Assembly: GCA_917880885.1 (NCBI GenBank)
Contig: OU862913.1
Coordinates: forward strand, 2,232,001 to 2,296,000
Direction: 5' to 3'
Length of the DNA stretch: 64,000 nucleotides
DNA from: Limnephilus marmoratus
Taxonomy: Eukaryota; Arthropoda; Insecta; Trichoptera; Limnephilidae
Shown: positions 50,783-62,835 of the stretch, piece by piece
Layout: every line of letters begins with the position of its first letter
How positions within the stretch are numbered: the first letter of the stretch is position 1
The notes under the pieces: model-generated
The model's input: only the letters and a program-made list of their open reading frames with translations
Database searches by the model: none
What the model was told of the DNA's origin: nothing
Made by a program: the position numbers and the translations under genes

Positions 50783-53076
50783 GCGGGGTGTGGAATGGAT
50801 GCTCTATGGGGATACTTTTAAAAGTCATTATGACAGTATTAAGATATTTCGAGTGCAAGTACTGCCCCAAGTCAATTCAATTTTGGAAAAAACGGCGAGA
50901 AATTAGAAAAAGAAGGGTTTAATCTTTGCTCAATAAAAGTAGTTAAAATATAAAAAAATTAAACTTTTCATTTACTCACAATATTATCTACTAATCAAGA
51001 AACAATAAAAGTACCATCGCCACACAAAAAATCACAAACAATGTTAAAAAATAAAGTCAAAAATCATGAAAGTTATTGTGTTTTATAGTCCTTTATCGAA
51101 TTGAATACTGGCATTATACGATAAGATCCTAGCTTGTTTTGTATCCACCCTTCACGTCTTTCAGGGTCGCAAACAGCAGAGCATGATACCGTTACCACTT
51201 TGATGCATCTTTCCGTGGCTTGCGTGTGACGGCATCAATCGGAACTCACACAAAATGTTGGATTCGATAATTTCATGGTCTGCAATGGCATCAATTATTG
51301 TCTCGCTAGATATCAGTTTTGTAAGAGGTGGTTCTGATGGTTTTTCCGAGTAGATCTAGTCAATATAGTCTGCTGCGTTGAAATTAAAAGTAGGTAGCTT
51401 AAATACTCTTATTGGAGAGAAGCCTGACGTACGTTATCGGATACTTGGAATCCGTCTCAGAGCCAACTCTCTAATTTTTCTTCGTTCGTCGTTGAGCATA
51501 CTAACAAGTATATTTTCGCTGTGGTCAAAATACCCGTTGCGTTGAATTACGGGATCTACCACCTTTTTCAAATGCTCTGGAAGGTAACGAGACAATTTTA
51601 TGGTTTCGTTGAGGTGTCTCGCCCCGTAAACACACGAAGGTTGTGTTTTTATTTTAAACCACATCGGAGCATACACTCTTAGCACAAATTCAGTCAATAT
51701 CACCTGATTTTCTGTCGGATTCTTGGTTGAAATGTAAAGTCGAAGACTAGTATTGGCTGTTGTTAACCAACGCGAATGATTTTAGCTTACCCGGGATTTA
51801 CCCGGGTTTCTTTTCGCAAAATTTTCGTTACATTGTCCTTCGGCGATTGCCCGGCACATTTCCAATAAATAAAGCTGGTCTGTGCTAAGGTCGTCACGGG
51901 ATTTTGTAATTTCCGGTAAGTTGCATTCTATTACTTGAAATTCTATCACAGGATAGTTCACAATTCTTGAGTAACTTTACTATTAAAGTATTGTTGGTCA
52001 GTTGGAAGATTAACGTTAGTAAAACATGAAACTGTACTGCGAGATGTGGACGGTTGATCTAAAGATCTTTGTTGTGTTTCTTGGTATAGTTTGCGCTTTA
52101 ATTTTCTTAACATATTGCTCTCATTTTGCTTAGTAGTTTTTCTATCTAAAGAACCAATCATCATTTTTCTGTCGCCTCTTTGATCTATTAAAAAATGTCT
52201 TTCTTTAATAGGTACTTTTCAATCTTGCGCACAAAAACAATTTTCGAACGAAGTACATTTGCAAGCAGCGTTATCAAATAACGTCTGACTGCGTCTTTTT
52301 AAATCATCCAGTTTTTTAAGGTAACTTTCACTATCATTTCTACCTTTGTATGGTTTAAGAATCGGCCGATATTTTTCGTGATAGGTAGTCCTTTATTCGC
52401 GCCAAAATTGTGCGGTGTTCCACGATCGGTAGAGATGCTCGTTTCCAAATATTTTCTATTTTAGTAGCAACAATTTCACTAGTATCTCTTACCAAATCCT
52501 GGAATCGTTTTTCTGCGCTTTGCGAGACGTGAATAAAATATTTCATCGTGTCTTCATAACTTGGTAACACACTCTCTGGTAATTTCGCACCACAACCAAA
52601 CAAAGGACAGTTTTTGTCACCGCTGCGTAAACTCAATGTTATTTTGTTTAGGTAACTTGAACTCCAAATAATAATTGTAAACTGTAATTACTCAAATGGA
52701 CGTGCTCGCGACGCTAATTACTATTGTTTACTGATGATTGCAATAACGCATGCAAAACCCCCGCGGCAAAAATGCGCGGTGCGCGAGCGAGGCGCGAAAA
52801 TGGACTCAGCAATTTGTCAAATTTTCACGGGAAAATAAATATTATCACATTTTTTTAAATATTATTATTTAAGGCGCAGCAATTTTTATTCATTATGAAA
52901 TGTAAAAGTAAAAATTAAAGTATAAATTTTGATACAGAACTGTTTTATAAAAGGACAATTTTTTACCAGATTTTAAATAATTCAACTGCTTTGGGGCAGT
53001 ACTTGTCATCTAAATTTTAAATTGATATTTTGTATGCTTAATTGTATGTACCTAGAGCATCTATTCCGCACCCCGC
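50783..53076. mobile_element. 2.3-kb TIR element carrying an unnamed repeated gene
   Basis: The left end is GCGGGGTGTGGAATGGATGC then TCTA. The right end, read inward from 53076, is GCGGGGTGCGGAATAGATGC then TCTA. Both ends repeat an inner AAGTACTGCCCCAA (50857-50870, and its complement at 52991-53004). No clear target duplication is seen. The only coding content is the minus-strand pseudogene 51073-52636. Confidence 0.8.
51073..52636 (-). pseudogene. Broken gene of a conserved, unnamed TE-like family
   Basis: It starts MSLRSGDKNCPLFGCG (52636). After a one-base shift near 52370 it continues YHEKYRPILKPYKG, then a Cys-rich CKCTSFENCFC, a TGA, KERHFLIDQRGDRKMMIG, an Arg/Lys-rich part, VNYPVIEFQVIECNLPEI, DDLSTDQLYLLEMCRAIAEG, a TAA, NHSRWLTTANTSLRLYIST, VLRVYAPMWFKIKTQPSC, VVDPVIQRNGYFDHSEN, RRKIRELALRRI, then frame breaks with ADYIDWIYSEKPSEPPLT and HTQATERCIKVVT, to a stop at 51073. 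From memory these blocks, in this order, belong to a multicopy arthropod family of unnamed proteins; I know no formal name. The stretch before VNYPVIEF seems shortened by an internal deletion. Confidence 0.65.
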
Positions 53077-53550
53077 AAAAACTGATTTATAAAAAATAAA
53101 AAATTCCATACAATGGCGATCCACCCTACTGTGTATGTATGATCTTTTGTCAATAGTTTTAGACATTTTGTTGTAATTTCGTTATTCAAAAACTCACTTG
53201 TAATACAATTAAATGCCTTTAGCTTCCGCGTAACACACCACAATAACAAAAACAATGTGAAGTAAACAAACAACATGGCGGCGCGGTATCGTAGATTGGC
53301 GTGCTGTGATTGGTCGATTGGTGGAGTTTGACTAATCTAGCCCGCAAATTTTATTTCGCGGCAAATGAGATTGAACTAAGAAGGAGTTTAACTAATTAAG
53401 AACTCACTTTTAGAATATTGGTGTGGACATTGACATTTTAAAAAGCTTGTAATAAATTGTATATGGCTCGTAAAACAATTTTTTATTTATCTAACGACGC
53501 GAAATTTTATCCTTAACATTATTGCATTTAAAACTCATTTTCGATAAAAT
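53077..53550. other. Spacer with a promoter-like patch
   Basis: AACATGGCGGCGCGG (53271-53285) and two ATTGGTCGATTGGT motifs (53308-53322) are reminiscent of a promoter (YY1-like and CCAAT-like motifs). The ATG-led frame ends after about 20 codons, and no gene follows that I can see. Confidence 0.2.
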
Positions 53551-53779
53551 GGTAGTTTGCACAATTAAGAACTCGGGCGACGAGTGGCCAACATACAAAG
53601 ACGATGGCACAGGCTGGAGGAGAATCGACTCGGCTAGGAAGGCCTGAGCTGCTGAACTGGAGGAGCTGCCATCGAGGGCCTCGGCATTACCAAGGCACCC
53701 GCAGAGAACCCAGTGACACAAAGGTAGTTTCAGTGAACAATTAACTTTTACGTGTGAACAGTGGAGAAGCAACCCCGAA

Positions 53780-55040
53780 CCATATTTAGGACCTTTACTA
53801 TTCATATTATATGTTAATGAACTTTTTGAACTCCCAATCATTGGAAACATTATATCATATGCAGATGATACAGTTATTACTATTGAAGGAAATTCTTGGA
53901 ATGAGGTCGAAATATTAGCTAATAATGCAATAAATATCTTAAAAGTATGGTTTGACGAAAACTTATTGACACTAAATGTCGAGAAAACCCATTTTATACC
54001 TTATAGTCTAACAGGGAATATCTCAAATAAAAATCTAAGCATAAAAATTCACGAAAGAAATTGCCTTCTTAAAATCGCACCCTGTAACTCAAACTGTATA
54101 TACATTAGTAGCAAAGAAGAAATAAAATATCTTGGAATAATTATCGATAATAACATCAAATGGAAAAGTCAAATAAATTCCACAGTAGACAGAATGAGAA
54201 AACTGATCTATATATTTTTTAGATTAAGAAATACTGTATCATTAAAAATACTAAAAGATATTTATTATGCACTTGCGCATTCTGTACTACAATATGGAAT
54301 CGTGGCTTGGGGGGGTGCATACAAAGCAACCCTTCTCCCATTGGAAACAATTCAAAAAATATTAATAAAAATCATCCTAAAAAAGCCCTATTACTATCCA
54401 ACTATAAATGTTTTTCAAGATTTCCCGGTTCCCCCACTTAAAAAAATTTATGACAAAATTGCACTATTACAAATACATAAAGATTTCTTTAGTAAAAATA
54501 ATTTACCACAATTAAATATAAGCAAAAGAATAATATCTGTTGGAGGATTAACTGTGCCACTAGTGCGAACCACAACAGCACAGCATCACTATACATTCAA
54601 GGGTATAAAATTATTTAATAAATTACCCCTTGATATACGATCGGAAGAAAGCTATGAAAAATATAAAAAAAAAATTAAATTAAAATATTCTAGTACCACC
54701 TCATAAATTTAACTTATTGTATATTATATTTAGAAATATGTATTGCATTTCAGATATATGTTTTTGCCTTTACTTTAAATCATTTATTAACTAACCTATA
54801 TTTTTATTACTTTTATCTGTATTTTATCATTATATATCACTAATATTTTTTTTATCATTTAATATTTTTTTATCATTAATATGTATCACTAATATTTTTT
54901 TTGTTAAATTACCAATATTTTTTGTTTTAATTTAAACAAATGTAATTTTTTTTTAGTTGTCCTCTCCTAAACACAAGCAGCTGCTTTATTAGGAGAGTGA
55001 TTGAAATATTGATTATTATATTGTAAAATAAAAAAAAAAA
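53780..55040 (+). mobile_element. CR1/Jockey-type LINE, 5' truncated, intact RT remainder
   Basis: The open frame 53780-54706 begins PYLGPLLFILYVNELF (RT motif), has YADDTVITIEG (catalytic ADD), EIKYLGIIIDNNIKW, LAHSVLQYGIVAWGG and the C-terminal KLFNKLPLDIRS, stop TAA at 54704-54706. The 3' UTR ends in a hairpin with CTCTCCTAA/TTAGGAGAG arms around AGCAGCTGCT (54962-54997) and an A-rich tail (55020-55085). The frame is unbroken after the truncation point. Its 3' hairpin layout equals that of the ORF1-only LINE at 38165-41268. Confidence 0.88.
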
Positions 55041-55085
55041 TAAAAAGAAAAAAAAAAAAAAATAAAAAAAATAAAATAAAAATAT

Positions 55086-55930
55086 GACAACTAGTTAAGA
55101 TTTAGATGTAAGTAGATCTAAGTATAATATCTAAGTATAGATCATGTATTAAGACCTAGCCAAACCTAATTAAAATCCATATATTTAAAACCTTTATAAT
55201 TAAATTCATCCCCCCTTTGTCCCAACCCAAGCGACCAGAGTCGGTGAGAAGGCGAAGAAGGCAGATTGGAGGAAGTACAAAGGTAGGTATAAAAACTGCA
55301 CTTATTTAACCTTACATCAATGATTATCCTGTGCTAGCTTTCTGTAACAAGGTGATACGTTACAACCTACCTACTAAAAGGAGCAGAAAAGTTCGACAGA
55401 CCGGCACCAACCGTATATACATATATGGGGATCAACAAATAAAAACGTGTAAAATGTATATGACACCGAAAAATGGGCGTGGCTTACAGGTAAATCTCGA
55501 TGACAAAAGTTGATCCACATGGATCAGAATATGTATACCAGCTTCGGTAACGGATCTACAAATCCGGCCAGATCAACAAACTCAAACGGATCAACAAAAA
55601 ACTGGTGTACCGTCGCGCAAAATCAACATAGTACGAGAGGGGATATATATATATATATATTATTTTTTTTTTTTAAATGTATCAAATCAACAATATTGAA
55701 ATTTTACAAATTATAAACACGAAAATCGTATTTAAAATTTTCCACTTAATTACCGTAGATATTGTATAAAGTTTTATTTTTATTTTATTATTTACTTATC
55801 CATATAAAGTAATGTTAAAAATTAGGTTTTTAGATGAATGTATCACTAGAATATACCTGTGTCGAGACAGTTGTGAGTTTGTGAGGCTGACGGAGGTAAT
55901 GAAGCGAAGAGGAACTACCTGACTATCCAT
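55086..55930. other. Spacer upstream of SPH2
   Basis: A splice-bounded candidate, GCGACCAGAGTCGGTGAGAA to a GTAGGT donor near 55282, could encode ATRVGEKAKKADWRKYKG, but I recognise no family. Similarity to the SPH1 upstream region starts around 55685 (TATCAAATCAACAATA). Confidence 0.3.
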
Positions 55931-55934
55931 ATCT

Positions 55935-56157
55935 GCTAGAATTTTTTTTTTTTAAATTTTTTTTAAAAAGAAAGACAAACATTTCCGGGTTACGAATAAC
56001 CCAACAATGTTTGAAAATCTCCTACTACCACCACAGAAAGCCGCAAATGTTGCTTGTGTTGTGATGGAGGACTTAGCCAGCCGAGGAATCGAACACGCGA
56101 CGCTCGGATGGGACCGCTGGAAGCGCTATGCCCACTCAACCACTGACCAGTCGAATA
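55935..56157 (-). mobile_element. Third SINE type with tRNA-like head (minus)
   Basis: On the minus strand: GTCAGTGGTTGAGTGGGCAT (A-box-like), CGCGTGTTCGATTCCTCGGC (B box), then a body with AGCAACATTTGCGGC and an A-rich tail. It lies next to the boundary of similarity with 1229 and is absent from the left copy. Confidence 0.7.
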
Positions 56158-56248
56158 TATAATATCTTCCACTCTATGAGTTACTTAGTCCCATGAATAA
56201 CTGTAGGCACTTGAAACGCTTATTTGTAATGTTTTGTTTCCTCTACAG

Positions 56249-56397
56249 ACTGCATAGAGCTGGCAGAGAAGATTCACCCGTGCCAAGAAACCAGCTCCGG
56301 TTGGACTCGGGGGGATCTGTGTCCTCTACTCACACCAGACTCCAATATAGTATATCACAACACTCCTGTGACAACTGCAACAGAGGCCCCCTACTTA
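56249..56397 (+). CDS. SPH2 exon A: segment upstream of the protease-like domain
   Basis: Same length (149 bp), splice sites and phase as SPH1 exon A: acceptor CTCTACAG (to 56248), donor GTAAGT (56398). The peptide keeps CIELAEKIHPC and GDLC but differs after that (NIVYHNTPVTTATEAPYL against NILYHKTPMTTTAEAPYL). There is no stop or shift. Upstream SPH2 exons should lie between 25.7 and 56.2 kb but I could not find them. Confidence 0.78.
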
Positions 56398-56937
56398 GTA
56401 AGTAACAGACCTTAGTCAGCTTTATTTAAAACATAAAAATACATTAATTTACTGAATAACTATTATTATTTTTCACTAACCCAATGCAGGAGGCCCATGG
56501 GGAAGATAATATCTGTCAGAGCCATATTTAGGCATGCTGTGTGGAAGTTTTTGAGTAGGAAAAAGGTATGAGGGGTGGGTAGGAATCAAGGGATTAGTGT
56601 GTCCAAAAGTGACGGGTGTATGGTTCTATCCCTCTCACTGCAGTGCAAGACGATGGGTCGAGAGAGACCAGCTGCAGTGGTCACAGGATCTCTCTAAACT
56701 GGCCTCTCTCGACGGAGATGGCGGGCAGGCCACCTGCCGCCAAGACTCGAACACACCTCACCCGATGAATCCGGGCACTCTTGCTAAGTCACCAAGTGTA
56801 GCGAACCACTTGGGGTGACCTATGGCTGAGAGATTCCATGCCAATTCAGAATTAAGTCAACTCAACACCTCTTTGAAAAGTCTTTAAAAGCTATAAAAAA
56901 TAATTTTAAAATAGCCCATTACCCTAACCTAACGTAA

Positions 56938-57343
56938 GGGATCGTTACCATACTACGTGACCCACTTTTTGCAATTTTTAACCCCCCTCTTCCTCCCTCC
57001 TCGGTGACCACGTGCAGTATATTCCAAGAACCCCCCCCCCCCCCCCCTCCCCCTACAGTTTTCACGTGGTAATTCATAAACATGGTTTTGAATCATTTCT
57101 TGTTAACATAAAGTTATTTAGCTTATATTTGTCTTTATTAATACGGCGCTTGCTACGTGACGGCAAGAGTGCATGCATACATATAATTACGGGTGGAAAA
57201 AATATTATCAAAATAAAACTTATGTCAAAATTTTGATTTCTAGATTGACTACGTGAAAAAAATCTAAGCCCCTCACTGTGATCAAGCGTGGTATTTTGAA
57301 GATCCCCCCCACTTGAACAGTCACGTAGTATGTGTACTTTCCC
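56938..57343. mobile_element. PIF/Harbinger-type MITE, right copy
   Basis: It is the partner of 2019-2432, flanked by TAA on both sides, with slightly different C-run lengths and a small interior deletion. Confidence 0.75.
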
Positions 57344-58807
57344 TAACCTATTTAACCATTTTTTTTTTATCACTTCTTATGACAGTTCAAAGGAGGTTTT
57401 GAGTTAATTTCATTTCCCGTTACCGGCGGAGATGTTGGCTATCCAATAAATGGTTCCCGGGGCGGCGCTACCCGTATTCACCTGAGTTGGCCGGTCACCA
57501 TTTTCAACACGGTAGTACATGATTTTAGCACACATGTACTTCAGCAATTCGCAAGTTTCCTCACTATAATAAATCAGGGTTGGTATCAGCACTCCATTGC
57601 GGACGGTTAGCTTCGCTTGGGAGGCGGGAATGGGTACCGCCGCCTCGGGAACCTTTATTGGAAAACCAACATCTCTGCCATAAATCACCCCAAGTGGTTC
57701 GTTACGTTTGGTGATTTAGCAAGGGTGCCCGGGTTCATGGAGTGAGGTTTGTCTGGGTCTTGGAGGCGGATGACCAGGACACGCTGAACCCCACAGTCCT
57801 ACCCACCACTTAAACCTTTTTCTTCTTAGAACTCTTCTCTCCTTTTTTTCCTTAAGAAACCCTCCTCTCTTTCCTTTCCTTAAAAAAACCCTCCACACAG
57901 CATCTCCAAAGATGACACAGGCCCTGAGGGAAATTATTTTCCTCCGGGACTCCTGTTTGGAGCTTATGTAAAAAAAACGACTTTTCTCTGAACACATTCA
58001 CAGCTTGGTAAAATCCTTGTCTCTGGATTAAGAGGTCACGAGATCTAATACTAATACTGTGTGTTGAAACATTTTATATTCTATTCATTTTATTATTCCT
58101 CACAAATGTTATATGTAATATTGATATCTAACTATTGACGGTTTACCTGCATCACGTTCTAGAGTAGAAGATACTCCCAGTATCGCCCTGGTGAACACTC
58201 ATTCAGAATTAAAAATTGCAAGAGTCGTGTTACCAGATCTGAATAGGCAGACACTCCCAACCTTCACCTTTCTTCTCCACTTCATTCAGTCTCACTTATT
58301 AATCTCCTGGTGCTCTCTTCTATCCTCAGGATAACTCCGGAATGGCGTTGTGACGTTGCCCCCCATATTGGAGATGCCGTAATAATAATACTAACAAATT
58401 CATTACCGTACAAAAGGCCAACTACTCTCAACCGTCTGGAGCCAGTAGGACTGTGGCATCCCTTATTGGGGTATATTACGAGGCTGAAAGTAGTGAAGTG
58501 GGGAATAGAAGGGGAAGAGGAAGGTGGGAAAGATATTGGCTATTCAGTTCTAGTCACCAAACAGGACTAAAGCCATTTCGAGCAAAGTTTACATTCTAAA
58601 CGATGGCCTTTCCCCGGGGTGATACTGAAATATTTTACGATATTTCACTTCAAATAATGCAGTTTTACTGGCTCTGGGCAGTTAGCATTAAAACAACGGC
58701 CTCAGTGGTCGAGGAGTAAAGCTCTCGACTAGTAATAAGGAGGTCACGGGTACAAATCCTGGGGTGTTTTTTTTTTCATTATGTTGTTATTTCGCATTTT
58801 TTTTATT

Positions 58808-59390
58808 TGGGAAGTATGTTTACGAGAGATGGGAAGGCTGATAGAGATATTGAAAGAAGGGTGAATGCAGGTAATTCTATTAATTAACCGTCCCTAATAG
58901 AGTACTGGTACCTACCCTGATGTATGGCAGTGAGGCATGGAACTGGCAGAGGAAGGATGAAAGTAGACTGAACGCTGTAGAAATCCCTGATAGATCCCTG
59001 AGGCGTATGTGTGGTAAAACCATGTATGATCGTGTGAGAAATGTGGAAATCCGCAAAGAATGCAAGGCTGATGTAAGCGTAATGAGTAAGAACAAGAAAG
59101 GAACGCTCCGATGGTTTGGGCATGTAGAGCGAATGAACGAGGAAAGGAGTGAAAGGAGAATATATGACGCAAATGTGAATGGTAGAAGAAGTCGAGGACG
59201 CCCAAGAAAGACATGGCACGACCAAGTAAATCAGATACTTGAGTCGGGCCATGTCAAGAGTCAGAATAATAGAAGAGAATGTATAAGACGTTGTATGAAT
59301 GTAAACGAGGCAAGGAATGTGTGCCAAGACCGGGATGTTTGGTGTTCCGTCCTCTCTGCCTACCCCTGCGGGAAAACCGTGTGATGGTTA
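58808..59390 (+). mobile_element. RTE-like LINE 3' fragment, right copy
   Basis: It is the partner of 3839-4412. Here the frame from YGSEAWNWQRKDESRLNAVE through RWFGHVERMNEERS, then VNGRRSRGRPRKTW to CQDRDVW, is open for about 154 codons, whereas the left copy has a stop in the NGRRS segment. A small insertion near 58985 adds residues before RSLRRMCG. Confidence 0.82.
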
Positions 59391-60039
59391 GTTAGTTAGT
59401 TAACATAATATAAATTTTTGACTTATTCAAAAGTGGAACATACCTACTCTCAGTATCGCCCTGGTGCAAAACTTTATCCGAATAACCATGTACTTCTCTA
59501 CCTTCCTCTTCCCCATCTATTTCCCCTCCCCACTACCTTAAGTCACACAAAGAAGCCCAATTCGGGATGCCATAGACTCACTGGTTCCAGATGGTTGGGT
59601 GCAGTTTGGACTCTTGTGCGGTTACATGTTTTTATTTTTTTAAATGTGAATACCTCACAAGAGTCCCAGCTGCTCCTGTCTGGAACCAATCAGACTATAA
59701 TATCCCCAATTGGGGTTGAAGATAGTGAGGAGGGGAAGAAGATGGGGAAGAGGAAGGTGGAGAAGCACCGGTTATTCAGATCTGGTCAACAAACACGGCT
59801 AAAGCCATTTTAAGCAACGTTTCAATATTGAATGGCGGTCTTACACCAGGGCGATACTGAGAGTATCTTCTACTTTGGAACGTGCCGCAATTAAACCGTA
59901 TATTATTTTATATGAATTAATTAATTTTAGTGAAAGAAGGCAAATTAAACAAATAAATTTTATTTTTTATAGGAAAAGAAGATTATTCCCATTAATGTAA
60001 TACATCATTGAAGAAGATAACAATAATAATCTAAACGTA

Positions 60040-60450
60040 ACTAACTAACTAACCATCACGCCGTTTCCCCACAGGGGTAGGCAGAGAGGACGGACCGCCA
60101 AACAACTCGATCTTGGCACACACTCTTTGCCTCCTACACATTCATACATCGTCTCATACATGCTTTTCTATTATTCCGACTCTTCACATGGCCCGACTCA
60201 AGTATCTGATTCACTTGGTAGTGCCATGTCTTCCTCGGGCGTCCCCGACTTCTTCTTACATTCACAATTGCGTCATATATTCTCTTAACACTCCTTTCCT
60301 CGTTCATTCGCTTTACATGCCCAAACCATCTGAGCGTCCTTTTCTTAATCTTACTCATTACGCTTACATCAGCCTTGCATTCTTCGCGGATCTCCACATT
60401 TCTCACACGATCGTACGATTTTACCACACATACGCCTCAGGGATCTCATT
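60040..60450 (-). mobile_element. RTE-like LINE 3' fragment (minus), right copy
   Basis: It is the partner of 5085-5510, with the complement of the GTTA tail at 60038-60055 and decayed GHVKRMNEERS and GRPRKTW blocks on the minus strand. Confidence 0.78.
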
Positions 60451-60948
60451 TCTAAACGTAAATATGAAAAAGAACAAGACACCGAAAAATAGAAAAAGAC
60501 AATGGTCGCGACTAGGACTGAAAAATAATTAGTTGAGGATAATTGTTAATTCTAAAATTTGAAACATGAGATTGACTAAAATGACGGTTTGACAGAAGGT
60601 GGCAATAGTGAAATTGGTTAACGCGCTCGTCCCGGTTAGACGAGAGGTCTGGGTTCGAGCTATTGTCTTTTTCTGTGTCTTGTTCTCTTTCATATTAACG
60701 TTTAGATTATTATTGACATCTTTTTCAATAAAATCAAATTTATTTTCCAACGCCGGGATTCGATCTTGCGTCTTTTGGATTGCGGGTCAAGAACCTTACC
60801 CCTCGACCACGTTGTCCGTCGTTACATATAAAAAAGAAAGAAGAAGATGAAATAACAAAATCAACAAGTTAATTAATAGCAATAAGAGCAATAATGAAAA
60901 CAACACTTGCTTAGAGAATAATATTTGTATGTCGTGTTGTGTTCCCAG

Positions 60949-61061
60949 GGACGGATTGGAACAGGTCAGAGAGGAGACATTACCTGGCGGGGCTGGCCTG
61001 TAAGTCTAGTGAGTGACCAGTGGGTGTTGTGTTCTGCAAGGGCCATCATTGGAGATATTGG
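60949..61061 (+). CDS. SPH2 exon B: start of protease-like domain, catalytic His replaced by Arg
   Basis: Acceptor TTCCCAG (to 60948), donor GTGAGT (61062), 113 bp, starting in phase 0 and leaving 2 bases, as in SPH1. The peptide RIGTGQRGDITW, then RGWPVSLVSDQWVLCSAR and AIIGDIG, is two residues longer than SPH1 exon B. The His57 position is Arg here and Trp in SPH1. Later exons lie beyond base 64000. Confidence 0.85.
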
Positions 61062-61683
61062 GTGAGTTAATTGTTTCTTGTTTATAAAATTCAACTCGTC
61101 CTTGAAATAATGACCACAACGGTGAACATAGACAAACGTATTGCTTTGATATTTAATCAATTAAGCCTTAAAAATTTAAACGCCTTTGTGGTGTAATGTC
61201 ACAAAACTGGTGTTATACACGGTGTCTGGAAACTCGTGGTATAAGCGGGCAACTGGTGAATCTACTTCACATATGTAATTATTGACTAAGCGTAGCGAAG
61301 TTCTGTGTGTAGTTCACAATTTTATATTTCGTCTGTAAAAACATTTGTTTGTACGTTCCGTTTCTGGTTCAAAATGGTGGCTATTAATGGTAATTTAAAG
61401 ATTAAATTTTGAAATGTGAAATCGTCGTGATTTATTTTGTATTATCATATTCGCATTTGTTCAATATTATAGGTCCTACCTGCCTAGAGAAAATTAGAAA
61501 AAAGAATTATCCTTGAGGTAGTTACGTTTCCTTGAACAGAATGTTAATTATTCTTTATTTGAAATTTAAGAATGTTACATAAAGTGAACGGTTTATAATA
61601 AAGTAGATGTTTGAGTACCTACTTATAAAAATTAAAATTTTATATGAAATTATGGTTTTTATTTATTAAGTTGGAATAAATTA

Positions 61684-61762
61684 GAAACTCGCTTTTTGGA
61701 CGGAGGTCTATTGTTACAGAATTACATACCTACTGCTACTAGTATAGTCATGAGAAAACAAT
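61684..61762 (+). repeat. Single copy of the 83-bp minisatellite unit
   Basis: This is one unit (AACTCGCTTTTTGGACGG to CATGAGAAAACAATAAATA) where the left duplicate has four. Confidence 0.9.
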
Positions 61763-61913
61763 AAATATAATCAATTTTATCGACTTAAGAATTGTTTTTT
61801 ATAATAAATATATTTTGTCGCCTACTTTAGGGTTAAGAAACTATTGGGGTCTGGTCAACGCTTCAACGCATTTTATATGTTAGTAGACAGCTGAAAGTAA
61901 CATTAACCACAAT

Positions 61914-62835
61914 TTGGGAGGCGGGTGTGGGTACCGCCACCCCGGGAACCATTTATTTCACCCCAAGTGGTTCGCTACGTTTGATGACTTAGCAGTGCCT
62001 TAGAGTGCCTGGGTTCATGGAGTGAGGATTGTCTGGGTCTTGGCGGCTGAAGCATCTACTATAAACTGCGTGGCAGGCCGGATCAGGAGAGACTGGTTGA
62101 GGGAGACCTCTAGCCGAGCTCTTTGGGAACATCGCCTTAAACCGCAGTGGGAGGGATCTATTTTTTTTTTTATTAGCTCCACACAGGAAACCCGGAGGGA
62201 AATAATTTCCCTCAGTGCCGATGTCATCTTTGGGGATGCTGTGTGGATGGCCTTTTTAGGAAAGGAAGGAGAGGAGGTTCTGGTATGGAAAAGGGTGTAA
62301 GGGGTGGGTAGGAATCTGGGGATCAATTTGTCCAAGAGTGACGGATGTATCAATTCATTCCTCCCACTGCGGTGCAAGGCGATGATCCGAGAGATTTTTG
62401 CTGGAGAGGTCAAAACCTCAACCAGTCTCTCCTGATCCGACCTGCCACGAAGTTGGTGAGTGGACGCATTCGCCGCTAAAACCCGAACAAACCTCACCCA
62501 TAAGAACTCAGACACCTTTGCTAAGTCAACAAACGTAGCGAACTACTTGCGGTGACCTTTGGCAGAGGTGTTGGTTATCCAATAAATGGTTCCCGGGGCG
62601 GCGGTATCCATACCCGCCTCCCAAATGATATACATACATTCAGCCGTCACACACCGACGCACCGTCTCCTGGACACACCGACTCCACGATTCCTACCCAC
62701 CCCTTAAAATTTTTAACTTCCCAGAACTTGATCTTCTTCATTTCATTAAAAAGAACCGTCACACAGCATCTCCAAAAGATGACATAGACCCTGAGAGAAA
62801 TTATTTTCCTCAGGATCTCCTGTGTGGAAATAATG
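61914..62835 (+). mobile_element. Plus SINE-A split by minus SINE-A, right copy
   Basis: This is the partner of 7606-8497: plus head 61914-62158, minus copy 62159-62630, plus remainder 62631-62835 with the tail. The long frames on both strands across it are SINE artefacts. Confidence 0.85.

Noticed and set aside
52996..53276. Hydrophobic 71-codon minus-strand frame
   Set aside because: It overlaps the right end of the TIR element and AT-rich spacer, with no homologous motif or splice support.
53271..53330. Promoter with YY1-like AACATGGCGGC and CCAAT-like motifs
   Set aside because: No transcript-like exon follows and the ATG-led frame is about 20 codons; kept only as a low-confidence note.
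62015..62515. 166-codon minus-strand open frame
   Set aside because: It lies entirely in the nested SINE-A pair; equivalent frames differ between the duplicates and translate non-coding SINE sequence.
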